Shown piece by piece: positions 1-6,328 of a stretch of DNA of 22,836 bases. Within the stretch, counting starts at the first letter, position 1, and the number at the start of each line of letters is the position of its first letter. Below the pieces are notes generated by a model. The model was not told the origin of the DNA. It was given only the letters and a program-made list of their open reading frames with translations, and ran no database searches. Both the position numbers and the translations under genes were made by a program. Source of the DNA: Flavobacteriales bacterium UBA1820 (GTDB lineage: Bacteria; Bacteroidota; Bacteroidia; Flavobacteriales; UBA1820); NCBI GenBank assembly GCA_002314265.1, contig DCEW01000074.1:7037-29872 (forward strand), in the 5' to 3' direction.

Positions 1-36
1 CGCCGGCAACGGCTGAGGGGCTGGAAACGGCAGTGG

Positions 37-672
37 TCACGCCTCGCGGCGAAGTTCGTCGTCGTAGAGTTCGTCGAACCGCACACGCAACTGCCGGTCG
101 TCGCGGATAACGGCACGCAACTCGTCCAGACGGGAGGCGTTTTCCGATTCGGGCAGCCACAGACGCAAATACCCGCCTTCGCCGTACTTCGTCCGCAGAT
201 GTTCGGCAAAACGGGCGAACTGCCCCTCCCGATCGAGTTCGGGAGCGTGTTCCAACCCGTACTGCACCGTCCGCCGCAATGTCGTTTCACAGTCGATCAC
301 CCGATCGGCTTCGGCCACGATACGGCCATAGATCGTTCGGGGCGGACGTCCCGACGACGCGCGGTGATCCTCCGCCGCCTCGGCGATCGTCGCCACCTCC
401 GCCTCCGTGAACCAGCGCCGCAGGTTCCGATCCCCGCGCACGATGCGCGCCGACGCCTCGTGGTGCCGCTCGCGCCCCTCCCGCAGCCCCGTATCGTGGT
501 AGGCCGCCACGGCATAGACCATATCGGGATTCACCTCGTAATATCGAGCCAAACGCAGGCTCGCAGCGATCACCGTCAGCGCATGGTCGCGCCGGTGCGC
601 CCGATCGAACGCATCGTAACGAGGCAGAATCTCGCGTTCGACATACCGGATCAACTCTTCATTCACATTCAT
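37..672 (-). CDS. HD-domain metal-dependent phosphohydrolase
   Basis: This 211-residue soluble protein has the HD-superfamily pattern: His30, the His59-Asp60 pair in a YHDTG context, a further His near residue 103 (EDH) and Asp123 (EADR). These residues normally bind one or two metal ions and hydrolyse a phosphate ester, often of a nucleotide. The last ~60 residues are rich in Arg, Glu and Leu and show no second domain, so the substrate cannot be named. There is no signal peptide or membrane segment, so it should be cytoplasmic. The ATG at 670-672 sits only a few bases after a TAnnTTTG-like element and directly follows the terminator of the DUF805 operon. It may therefore be leaderless or depend on readthrough. 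The HD assignment is firm; the physiological role is unknown. Confidence 0.85.
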   Translation of the reverse strand: MNVNEELIRYVEREILPRYDAFDRAHRRDHALTVIAASLRLARYYEVNPDMVYAVAAYHDTGLREGRERHHEASARIVRGDRNLRRWFTEAEVATIAEAAEDHRASSGRPPRTIYGRIVAEADRVIDCETTLRRTVQYGLEHAPELDREGQFARFAEHLRTKYGEGGYLRLWLPESENASRLDELRAVIRDDRQLRVRFDELYDDELRREA

Positions 673-677
673 CTCCG

Positions 678-685
678 CAAAAGTA
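678..685 (-). promoter_or_regulatory. possible -7 element for the HD-domain gene
   Basis: On the minus strand the sequence reads TACTTTTG, a full match to the Bacteroidetes -7 consensus TAnnTTTG. It lies six bases before the ATG at 672, so a transcript from here would have almost no leader. The expected TTG about 20 bases upstream is missing, because that stretch is the terminator stem of the neighbouring operon. The call is therefore weak. Confidence 0.25.
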
Positions 686-720
686 GAAAAAAAGAGCGTC
701 GTTCCGCGCGGGAACGACGC
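686..720 (-). terminator. intrinsic terminator of the DUF805 operon
   Basis: A perfect 10-bp stem (GCGTCGTTCC at 696-705 with GGAACGACGC at 711-720) closes a 5-base loop. On the minus strand it is followed by CTC and a run of seven T. It lies 21 bases after the stop codon of the downstream DUF805 gene and just before the HD-domain gene. Confidence 0.85.
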
Positions 721-741
721 AAATCCGCCGACGGAATCCGG

Positions 742-1284
742 TTACTCCGCTTTCGGAGTCTCCGGCTCCGACGGCTCGGCAGCGGCGGCAGGCGCCGCGG
801 ATTCGACCGGAGCGGCGATCTGCTTGGGGTTGGGGCCGTACTTGTTCTCGCCCGCCTGCGAATCGAAACACATCCAGACGATCATCCAGACGGCAGTGAT
901 CATCAGCACTGCGAATCCGACCCCCGTCAACGCCATTCCGCTGCCCTTTCCGCCCAGCATCAGCACGCTGCCGATCATCATCAGGATCGTACAGACGAAC
1001 GCCACGCCGTAGTAGCCGGCCAGCCACCAGCCGCTGCGACCGATATCGTGCAGACGGCGTACCACCACTGTCAATGTCGGCAGAAAAACGAAGAGCCCGT
1101 AAAGCGTCGTCAGATAGCGCGGCGACGTCGGATTGTCGGGAGTCGCCCCGAAAAGCAGAATATCGAGCAGCATCGTCACGACCACGAAAACCACATTGAA
1201 CAACGTGAACATCCAGTACTCCTTGCGGCGCGCACGGCCCTCGAAAGTCACATACTTCCTAATACAAGTCAACCACCATTTCAT
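742..1284 (-). CDS. DUF805 family membrane protein (second of a tandem pair)
   Basis: This 180-residue protein has four predicted hydrophobic segments and the DUF805 hallmarks: an N-terminal GRARRKEYWMF, RRLHDIGRSGWW in the middle, and a C-terminal CFDSQAGENKYGPNP. DUF805 proteins are small inner-membrane proteins (for example E. coli YhaH/YhaI) of unestablished biochemical function. After residue ~158 comes an Ala/Pro/Glu-rich tail (APAAAAEPSEPETPKAE) that looks unstructured and probably faces the cytoplasm. The start MKWWL matches that of the upstream paralogue, and the gap to that gene is only 12 bases, so the two are cotranscribed and arose by duplication. The family call is confident; no role is proposed. 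Confidence 0.9.
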   Translation of the reverse strand: MKWWLTCIRKYVTFEGRARRKEYWMFTLFNVVFVVVTMLLDILLFGATPDNPTSPRYLTTLYGLFVFLPTLTVVVRRLHDIGRSGWWLAGYYGVAFVCTILMMIGSVLMLGGKGSGMALTGVGFAVLMITAVWMIVWMCFDSQAGENKYGPNPKQIAAPVESAAPAAAAEPSEPETPKAE

Positions 1285-1296
1285 AAGCTATCGATT

Positions 1297-1905
1297 TTAA
1301 GTTAAACGATCCGTAACACACTCCGCATCCCCTGCGTCCGCCGCCGGAATCTCCGCCGTGGGATCGGCGCCATACCGATTCTCCCCTTTCTCGGAACCGA
1401 TGCACATCGCCGCGATACCCGCCGCCGACAACAGCGCCAATGCCAGCAGCATCGGCCGCACTACGATCCAGATCGCCGCAGCCGACTGCTGTCCAGACAG
1501 ACCTTCCAAAGCACCGTCCTCGGCAAATTGCATATACGATGTCGACATCCAATAAAAGCAGACCCAATAAAGCGCATAGTAGCCCAGCAGCCATTTGCCG
1601 CTCAGCCCGATGTCGTGCAGCCGACGCACCCGCACGGCCAACCCGGGCAGGAAGGTGGCGAGCATCCAGCCGTACACGAGCAGGAGCAACCCGGCGACAG
1701 CCAACGTATAGGCCGTCGCATGCTCCGCCGCATCCCCGCCTTCGGCAACGCTCTTATAGATCACCGCTCCGAGCAGGACGAGACCGACCGCCAGAAGCAA
1801 CAGATAGACGAGCGTGTTGAACAGCGTAAACATCCAGAACTCCCGCCGGCGGGCGCGCCCGCGGAAATTGACGTAGTTACGCATACATTTGAGCCACCAT
1901 TTCAT
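1297..1905 (-). CDS. DUF805 family membrane protein (first of a tandem pair)
   Basis: This 202-residue paralogue of the next gene shares MKWWL-C-R-YV-F-GRARR-E-WMFTLFN at the N terminus, RRLHDIGLSGKW centrally and GSEKGENRYGADP near the end. These are the conserved DUF805 signatures around four membrane segments. The loop between hydrophobic segments 1 and 2 carries an insertion (about residues 50-63, KSVAEGGDAAEHAT) absent from its neighbour. The C-terminal tail is short and acidic. It is the promoter-proximal gene of a two-gene operon. A TAnnTTTG element lies ~90 bases upstream and a hairpin terminator follows the second gene. The function is unknown. Confidence 0.9.
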   Translation of the reverse strand: MKWWLKCMRNYVNFRGRARRREFWMFTLFNTLVYLLLLAVGLVLLGAVIYKSVAEGGDAAEHATAYTLAVAGLLLLVYGWMLATFLPGLAVRVRRLHDIGLSGKWLLGYYALYWVCFYWMSTSYMQFAEDGALEGLSGQQSAAAIWIVVRPMLLALALLSAAGIAAMCIGSEKGENRYGADPTAEIPAADAGDAECVTDRLT

Positions 1906-1994
1906 CGCACAAGAGGATTTGTTTTCAACCGTTGCCGTCCGGCCGCCGCCCTCCGCCGCGGCCCGGAACCGTCGGGATTCATTCCCGCCATGTA

Positions 1995-2002
1995 CAAATA
2001 TA
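1995..2002 (-). promoter_or_regulatory. -7 element, DUF805 operon promoter
   Basis: On the minus strand this reads TATATTTG, a perfect Bacteroidetes -7 box. The predicted transcript start is near 1988, giving a leader of ~80 bases before the ATG at 1905. No clear TTG is seen at the -33 position (around 2022), so only half of the promoter is supported. Confidence 0.5.
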
Positions 2003-2194
2003 GAGAAAAAATCGCAGAACCGTCACCGCCTTCCTCGAAAAAGCAAAAAAGACCGGATTTCCGGGATTGTTCAGATTTTCGGCCGGTTACGAACGTCAGT
2101 CCGCACATCCTCAGCCCGTTCCACCCTGTACCGCCTCCCCTGCACAGCCAGACCGTCGCCCGCACGCGCACAAGGAAGTGCGACGACCGCCTGC

Positions 2195-2222
2195 AACAAA
2201 AACAGCAGACCCGAAGGTCTGC
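2195..2222 (-). terminator. intrinsic terminator of the POT transporter gene
   Basis: A perfect 7-bp stem (GCAGACC / GGTCTGC) has a TTCG tetraloop on the minus strand and is followed by TGTTTTTGTT. It lies 37 bases after the stop codon of the transporter gene. On the plus strand the hairpin is followed by CG and four T, so weak bidirectional activity is possible. Confidence 0.85.
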
Positions 2223-2259
2223 CGTTTTCACGGATATATCGCGTGTACCGCACGGAGTC

Positions 2260-3768
2260 CTATGCGTCTGTCGTGACGCTCTCGAGTTTCTTCATCATCG
2301 AGAACATAAAGACCGCAGAGAGGAGACAGAGGACGATGAATACCGTCCAGACGGCCCACAGAGGAATTCCGCCCCAAAGGAACCCGCCGACGGCTACGAG
2401 CAGATTGCCGATGGCCGTAGCACCGAACCAGCCACCCATCATCATCCCCTTATATTGGGGAGGCGCCACTTTCGAGACGAACGAAAGACCCAGCGGCGAG
2501 ATGAACAGTTCGGCTACCGTCAGGATGAGGTAGGTGATCAGCAGCAGCCAGGGTGTTACGCGTTCGGCAGGGGTGAGACCTCCCTGAGCCTGTACTTCGG
2601 AGAAGGTCGGCAGACCGATCGAGCCGATGGCCATGATCACGTAGGCCAGGGCGGCGATGCCCATACCGATGGCGATCTTCTTGGGCGTGGAAGGTTCGCG
2701 GTCTTTTTTGCGCAGTACGCTGAATATCCAGATGACGATCGGGGTGAGGAAGACCACGCAGAAGGGGTTCATCGACTGGAACAGTTCGGCCGAAATGGGG
2801 AATCCGAAGAGAGTAAGTCGGGTATAGTCCTGTGCGAAGAGTGTCAGGGTCAGTCCGTTCTGGTGGAAGGAGAACCAGAAGAAGATCACGATGGCAAATA
2901 CGGCAAACAAGGCGTAAAGGCGCTGTTTGATCTCTTTGGCCGACTGTTGGATTTCGGCCTTGGACGGTTTGCCCTCCTTCGATACGGTTTTGGTGGCCGG
3001 GTCGGGCAGGTTGCGGCGGTTGGTTACGAAGATCACCAGGGAGATGAGCATGGCGAGGATGGCCACGCCGAATGCATAGTGGAATCCGGTGTTGAATGCC
3101 TCGAGGTAGTTCTGGGCAAAGGCGGCCATGTCGGTGGGAGCACCGTTGAGGCTTACCTGGGCGGCCAGTTCGGAAAAACGACCTTCTACCACTTCGGGAG
3201 CCATCGTTCCGTTGTTGAACTGGTGGCACAGGGCGGACAGGTCGGAGTTGTAGGCGAAGCCTTGTGTGCGCAGCCACCAGTTGCGTACTCCCACGGCTGC
3301 CATCGGGGCGAACATGCCGCCGATGTTGATGAACATGTAGAAGATCTGGAAGCCGGTGTCGCGCAGTTTTCCGTATTTCTCGTTGTCGTAGAGCTGGCCT
3401 ACGAGTGCCTGCAGGTTGCCCTTGAACAACCCGTTACCGAATGCGATGACCATCAGGGCACTGACGATGATGGCTTTCGAGGTAATGGCGGGTATGGTCA
3501 GAATGACATATCCCAAGGTCATGATCAGGATACCGGCGGTGATGGTGCCTTTGTAGTTGCGGGTGCGGTCGGCGATCAGACCTCCCACTACGGCCAAAAT
3601 ATAGATCGATGTATAGAAGAAAGAATAGATTTTTCCGGCGCTTTCCCCGTCGATGCCGAATTTCGACATCAGGAAAAGGGTCAGGATCGCCATCATGGTG
3701 TAAAATCCGAAACGTTCGCCCATGTTCGCCAACGCGGCGGCGATAAGGCCTTTGGGTTGTCCTCTCAT
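2260..3768 (-). CDS. POT/PTR2-family proton-coupled oligopeptide transporter (MFS)
   Basis: This 502-residue inner-membrane protein has about 12-14 hydrophobic helices. It starts MRGQPKGL and has the POT-family first-helix motif NMGERFGFYTMM (Glu18-Arg19), followed by GGLIADRTRNYKG, the MFS loop 2-3 motif. The family imports di- and tripeptides with protons. The usual ExxER proton/peptide motif has Asn15 in place of the first Glu, while the second Glu and Arg are kept. A helix near the middle carries FHQNGLTLTLFAQDY. The frame stays open upstream to 3885, but the ATG at 3768 is chosen because it begins the conserved region and lies ~30 bases downstream of a complete promoter that any longer form would contain. 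It is a single-gene unit with its own terminator. The exact peptide preference cannot be told. Confidence 0.9.
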   Translation of the reverse strand: MRGQPKGLIAAALANMGERFGFYTMMAILTLFLMSKFGIDGESAGKIYSFFYTSIYILAVVGGLIADRTRNYKGTITAGILIMTLGYVILTIPAITSKAIIVSALMVIAFGNGLFKGNLQALVGQLYDNEKYGKLRDTGFQIFYMFINIGGMFAPMAAVGVRNWWLRTQGFAYNSDLSALCHQFNNGTMAPEVVEGRFSELAAQVSLNGAPTDMAAFAQNYLEAFNTGFHYAFGVAILAMLISLVIFVTNRRNLPDPATKTVSKEGKPSKAEIQQSAKEIKQRLYALFAVFAIVIFFWFSFHQNGLTLTLFAQDYTRLTLFGFPISAELFQSMNPFCVVFLTPIVIWIFSVLRKKDREPSTPKKIAIGMGIAALAYVIMAIGSIGLPTFSEVQAQGGLTPAERVTPWLLLITYLILTVAELFISPLGLSFVSKVAPPQYKGMMMGGWFGATAIGNLLVAVGGFLWGGIPLWAVWTVFIVLCLLSAVFMFSMMKKLESVTTDA

Positions 3769-3803
3769 AAGTCGTGTAGTTGTTAGTGTTGATAGATTGG
3801 TTG

Positions 3804-3833
3804 CAAATATAACAATCTTTTCGAGCTGTACAA
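3804..3833 (-). promoter_or_regulatory. promoter of the POT transporter gene
   Basis: On the minus strand TTG (3831-3833) is followed after 19 bases by TATATTTG (3804-3811), matching the Bacteroidetes primary-sigma promoter. The start site is expected near 3797. This fixes the transporter's translation start at 3768 rather than at an ATG further upstream. Confidence 0.8.
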
Positions 3834-3975
3834 CGTTTTTTGACGACATGGCGGCATTTCCGGGCAAGGGAATGTTTTTTCTCATCGTGCCGTTTCTTTG
3901 GATGAGGGTACGATATTTTTCCCTCGGAAGAAAAAATAATGTCCTGTTTTGGTGGAAGCTAACCCGGTTTATTGA

Positions 3976-3983
3976 TATATTTG
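3976..3983 (+). promoter_or_regulatory. -7 element of the carboxyltransferase gene
   Basis: TATATTTG is a perfect -7 box, with the transcript start expected near 3990 and a leader of ~65 bases. The nearest upstream TTTG (3948-3951) is 24 bases away, longer than the usual 19-21, so the -33 part is doubtful. It is arranged back to back with the transporter promoter, ~140 bases apart. Confidence 0.6.
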
Positions 3984-4054
3984 CAGGGCGGCGGATTGTT
4001 TTTATGTCCGTTGCCGGAAAAAGAAAACCTTAAAACGCTTAAAATAAAACTATT

Positions 4055-5923
4055 ATGGCAAGAAAACTCCTTATCCGCGATCTGACGCTGCGCGACGGCC
4101 AGCAGTCTGCTTTCGCTACGCGAATGAGCCAGCAACAGATCAATCGGGTCATCGGCTACTACAAAGACGCCAAATTTTACGCCATGGAGGTTTGGGGCGG
4201 TGCCGTTCCCGACTCGGTGATGCGTTATTTGAGCGAAAACCCCTGGACCCGTCTGGAATCCATCAAGAAAGAAATCGGCGATGTGTCCAAACTCACCGCT
4301 CTTTCGCGTGGACGCAACCTGTTCGGTTATGCTCCGTACACCGACGAGATCATCGAAGGTTTCTGCCGCAATGCCATCGAATCCGGTCTGGGCATCATGC
4401 GTATCTTCGACGCGCTCAATGACGTGGACAACGTAAAATCGACGGTGAAATACGTCCGCAAGTACGGCGGTATCGCCGATTGCGCCGTTTGCTACACCAT
4501 CGACCCGCAGTATCCCCCGCAGACCTTCGGCCAGAAGATCAAAGCGCTCTTCGGAGGACCGAAACCGCCGAAAAAGGTCTTCACCAACGAATATTTCCTG
4601 GGCAAGGCCAAGCAGATGGAAGCTCTGGGTGCCAACATGATCACCATCAAGGACATGAGCGGCCTGATCCCTCCGCACCGGGCTTACGAACTGGTAAAAC
4701 TGTTCAAGGAGAACCTGTCGGTGCCGGTGGACTTCCACACGCACTCCACTCCGGGTTACGGTTTGTCGTCGGTAGTAGCAGCCATTGCAGCCGGCGTGGA
4801 CATCGTGGACACCAACATCTGGAACTTTGCCGGCGGTCCTGCCGCTCCGGCCGTGGAGTTGATCTACGTCTTCGCCAAAAAGATGGGTGTGGAGATAGAC
4901 ATCAACATGGAGGCTGTAGCCAAGATCAACGAAGGTCTCTACGAGATCCGCAAGGAACTCGAGGCTTACGATGCCGTCAAGAAGTTCCCCAAACCGTTCT
5001 CGGTGAACGACGTCCCGGCCGAAGTCGATGCCATGATCGACCAGGCGGTAGCGGCCGTAAATGCCAAAGACTTTGAGAAACTCAACGAAGTTTGCCAGAA
5101 GATCGAGGCTTATTTCGGTTTTGCTGCTCCCAACCTGCTGGTCAAGGAAGCCGAAATCCCCGGCGGTATGTACACCAACATGGTAGCTCAGCTCAAGGCA
5201 CTCAAGAGCGAAGACATCCTCGAAGATGCCATGAAACTCATTCCCGAGGTGCGTCTGGCAGCCGGTCTGCCTCCGTTGGTAACGCCTACCAGCCAGATCG
5301 TCGGCGCTCAGGCTGTGAACTGCGCTTTGGATGTGCGTGCCGGAAAACCGAAATACACGCATACGTCCAACCAGTTTGTCGCGCTGGTAAAAGGCGAGTA
5401 CGGAAAGACCCCCGTGCCGGTAGATCCCGAGTTCCGTCGCAAGATCACTGGTTCGCCCGAAGAAAAACCCTACGACACGTCCAAATATCAGATGCAGCCC
5501 AATCCTACGCTGGAGGAATACGGCGGAGTTCGCTTGGCTGCCAATGAAAAAGAAGTGCTCCTGCTCGAACTCTTCCCGCTGGTAGCCAAAGACTTCCTGA
5601 CCAAAGTACGCAAGGCCGAATGGGAAGCCCGTCCGAAAGAGACGGCAGCCGAGGTGAAAGCCGAGGAAAAGAAGGTCGAGGAGAAGAAAGTCGAGGAGAA
5701 GATCACCGGCGAGGTGGTTGAATGCCCGATGCCCGGTCGTGTGTTGAGCATTGATGTCAAGGTGGGTGACAGCGTAACCAGCGGTCAGCAGGTGATGGTG
5801 CTGGAAGCCATGAAGATGGAAAACAGCATCGAAAGCCCGGTAAGCGGCCGTGTAAAACGCATCTTTGTCGAAGTCGGCCAGAGCTTGCAGCAGGACGACA
5901 AGATCATGGAGATCGAAAAGTAA
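4055..5923 (+). CDS. biotin-dependent carboxyltransferase: oxaloacetate decarboxylase alpha / pyruvate carboxylase subunit B type
   Basis: This 622-residue protein has three parts. A TIM-barrel carboxyltransferase domain (about residues 1-300) carries metal-site residues Asp14 (RDGQQS), Lys199 (ITIKDMSGL) and His228-Thr-His230. A conserved C-terminal carboxylase region follows to about 520. A Glu/Lys-rich linker (KKVEEKKVEEK, ~530-550) then leads to a biotinyl carrier domain (~553-622) with the biotinylation motif EAMKM at Lys587. The family transfers CO2 between a 2-oxoacid (oxaloacetate/pyruvate) and carboxybiotin. No membrane beta/gamma decarboxylase subunit or biotin carboxylase is adjacent, so its partner must be encoded elsewhere. 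The usual RDAHQS is RDGQQS here, and the later NIWNFAGGPAAPAVE segment also differs from the textbook family. Substrate assignment (oxaloacetate decarboxylase, pyruvate carboxylase B or transcarboxylase 5S) is therefore uncertain. The leader is A-rich with no Shine-Dalgarno. Confidence 0.88.
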   Translation: MARKLLIRDLTLRDGQQSAFATRMSQQQINRVIGYYKDAKFYAMEVWGGAVPDSVMRYLSENPWTRLESIKKEIGDVSKLTALSRGRNLFGYAPYTDEIIEGFCRNAIESGLGIMRIFDALNDVDNVKSTVKYVRKYGGIADCAVCYTIDPQYPPQTFGQKIKALFGGPKPPKKVFTNEYFLGKAKQMEALGANMITIKDMSGLIPPHRAYELVKLFKENLSVPVDFHTHSTPGYGLSSVVAAIAAGVDIVDTNIWNFAGGPAAPAVELIYVFAKKMGVEIDINMEAVAKINEGLYEIRKELEAYDAVKKFPKPFSVNDVPAEVDAMIDQAVAAVNAKDFEKLNEVCQKIEAYFGFAAPNLLVKEAEIPGGMYTNMVAQLKALKSEDILEDAMKLIPEVRLAAGLPPLVTPTSQIVGAQAVNCALDVRAGKPKYTHTSNQFVALVKGEYGKTPVPVDPEFRRKITGSPEEKPYDTSKYQMQPNPTLEEYGGVRLAANEKEVLLLELFPLVAKDFLTKVRKAEWEARPKETAAEVKAEEKKVEEKKVEEKITGEVVECPMPGRVLSIDVKVGDSVTSGQQVMVLEAMKMENSIESPVSGRVKRIFVEVGQSLQQDDKIMEIEK

Positions 5924-5975
5924 TCTTTCACCCGATGCCCCTGGAGGAGGTTCTCCGGGAGGAAAGGAAAAACAG

Positions 5976-6001
5976 CGCGCCACACAATCCTGTGGGGCGC
6001 G
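5976..6001. terminator. bidirectional intrinsic terminator
   Basis: The arms CGCG-CCACA (5976-5984) and TGTGG-GG-CGCG (5991-6001) form nine base pairs with a two-base bulge and a six-base loop. On the plus strand TTTTA follows; on the minus strand CTG and five T follow. It can end both the carboxyltransferase transcript and the convergent tail-cassette transcript. Confidence 0.75.
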
Positions 6002-6073
6002 TTTTATTTGCATTCCTTTTGTGAAAGGTTCTATCCTCCCTTGCCAGTAAAAGAAAGGGAAGGGGGGTGTAAA

Positions 6074-6292
6074 TCAATCCTTGTTGTGCAGCCGGATCAT
6101 CGCCCGCGCCACAAGGAACGCGCAGTACCCCGCACAAGCTACCGCCGGCACGCCATGGAACCAGTCCACGCCAGCCCCACCGCCGGGGAACAGTGCCGAG
6201 AAACCCGCTCCTACGGCCACTACCGTAGCCACGAGAAGAACCATCAGTCCCAGCATCTTCGCATCTTTGTGTTTTACCGTTTCGTTTTCCAT
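6074..6292 (-). CDS. small two-helix membrane protein, last gene of the phage-tail-like cassette
   Basis: This 72-residue protein has a charged N terminus (MENETVKHKDAK), a first hydrophobic segment at about 13-35 (LGLMVLLVATVVAVGAGFSALF), a Gly-rich turn and a second segment at about 48-66, then the basic end RAMIRLHNKD. I do not recognise the family. It starts 36 bases after the InlB-repeat gene, preceded by an A-rich AAAAAG-ATG leader typical of this genome, which supports it as a real gene. Size, two helices and a charged C terminus are compatible with a class II-like holin of a phage tail module, but this is inference from context alone. It could equally be an ordinary small membrane protein. 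Confidence 0.65.
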   Translation of the reverse strand: MENETVKHKDAKMLGLMVLLVATVVAVGAGFSALFPGGGAGVDWFHGVPAVACAGYCAFLVARAMIRLHNKD

Positions 6293-6328
6293 CTTTTTGT
6301 TTGTTTTTAAGGTTTTTATTAAAGTGAA

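Larger units (their letters stand above)
1906..2259. other. intergenic region between the DUF805 operon and the peptide transporter
   Basis: These 354 bases hold the promoter of the DUF805 operon, a GC-rich leader (~1930-1980) and the terminator of the transporter gene. Frames open on the plus strand here lack homology-like features and read through neighbouring genes in antisense, so I see no coding sequence. Confidence 0.7.

Noticed and set aside
1528..3786. Long open plus-strand frame (~750 codons)
   Set aside because: It runs antisense through the DUF805 leader and almost the entire POT gene. Its product is His/Gly/Asp-rich low-complexity sequence, and the minus-strand gene has clear family motifs, a promoter and a terminator.
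3769..3885. N-terminal extension of the POT transporter to 3885
   Set aside because: It would lie upstream of the mapped -33/-7 promoter elements and adds no family-like sequence.
3959..6013. Long open minus-strand frame (~680 codons)
   Set aside because: It is antisense to the biotin-dependent carboxyltransferase, which has clear catalytic and biotinyl motifs. The frame is open because of GC-rich codon bias.
5924..6073. Attachment-site repeats flanking the tail cassette
   Set aside because: Comparison by eye of 5924-6073 with 13230-13614 gave only short A/T- or G/A-rich matches, and there is no tRNA or integrase.
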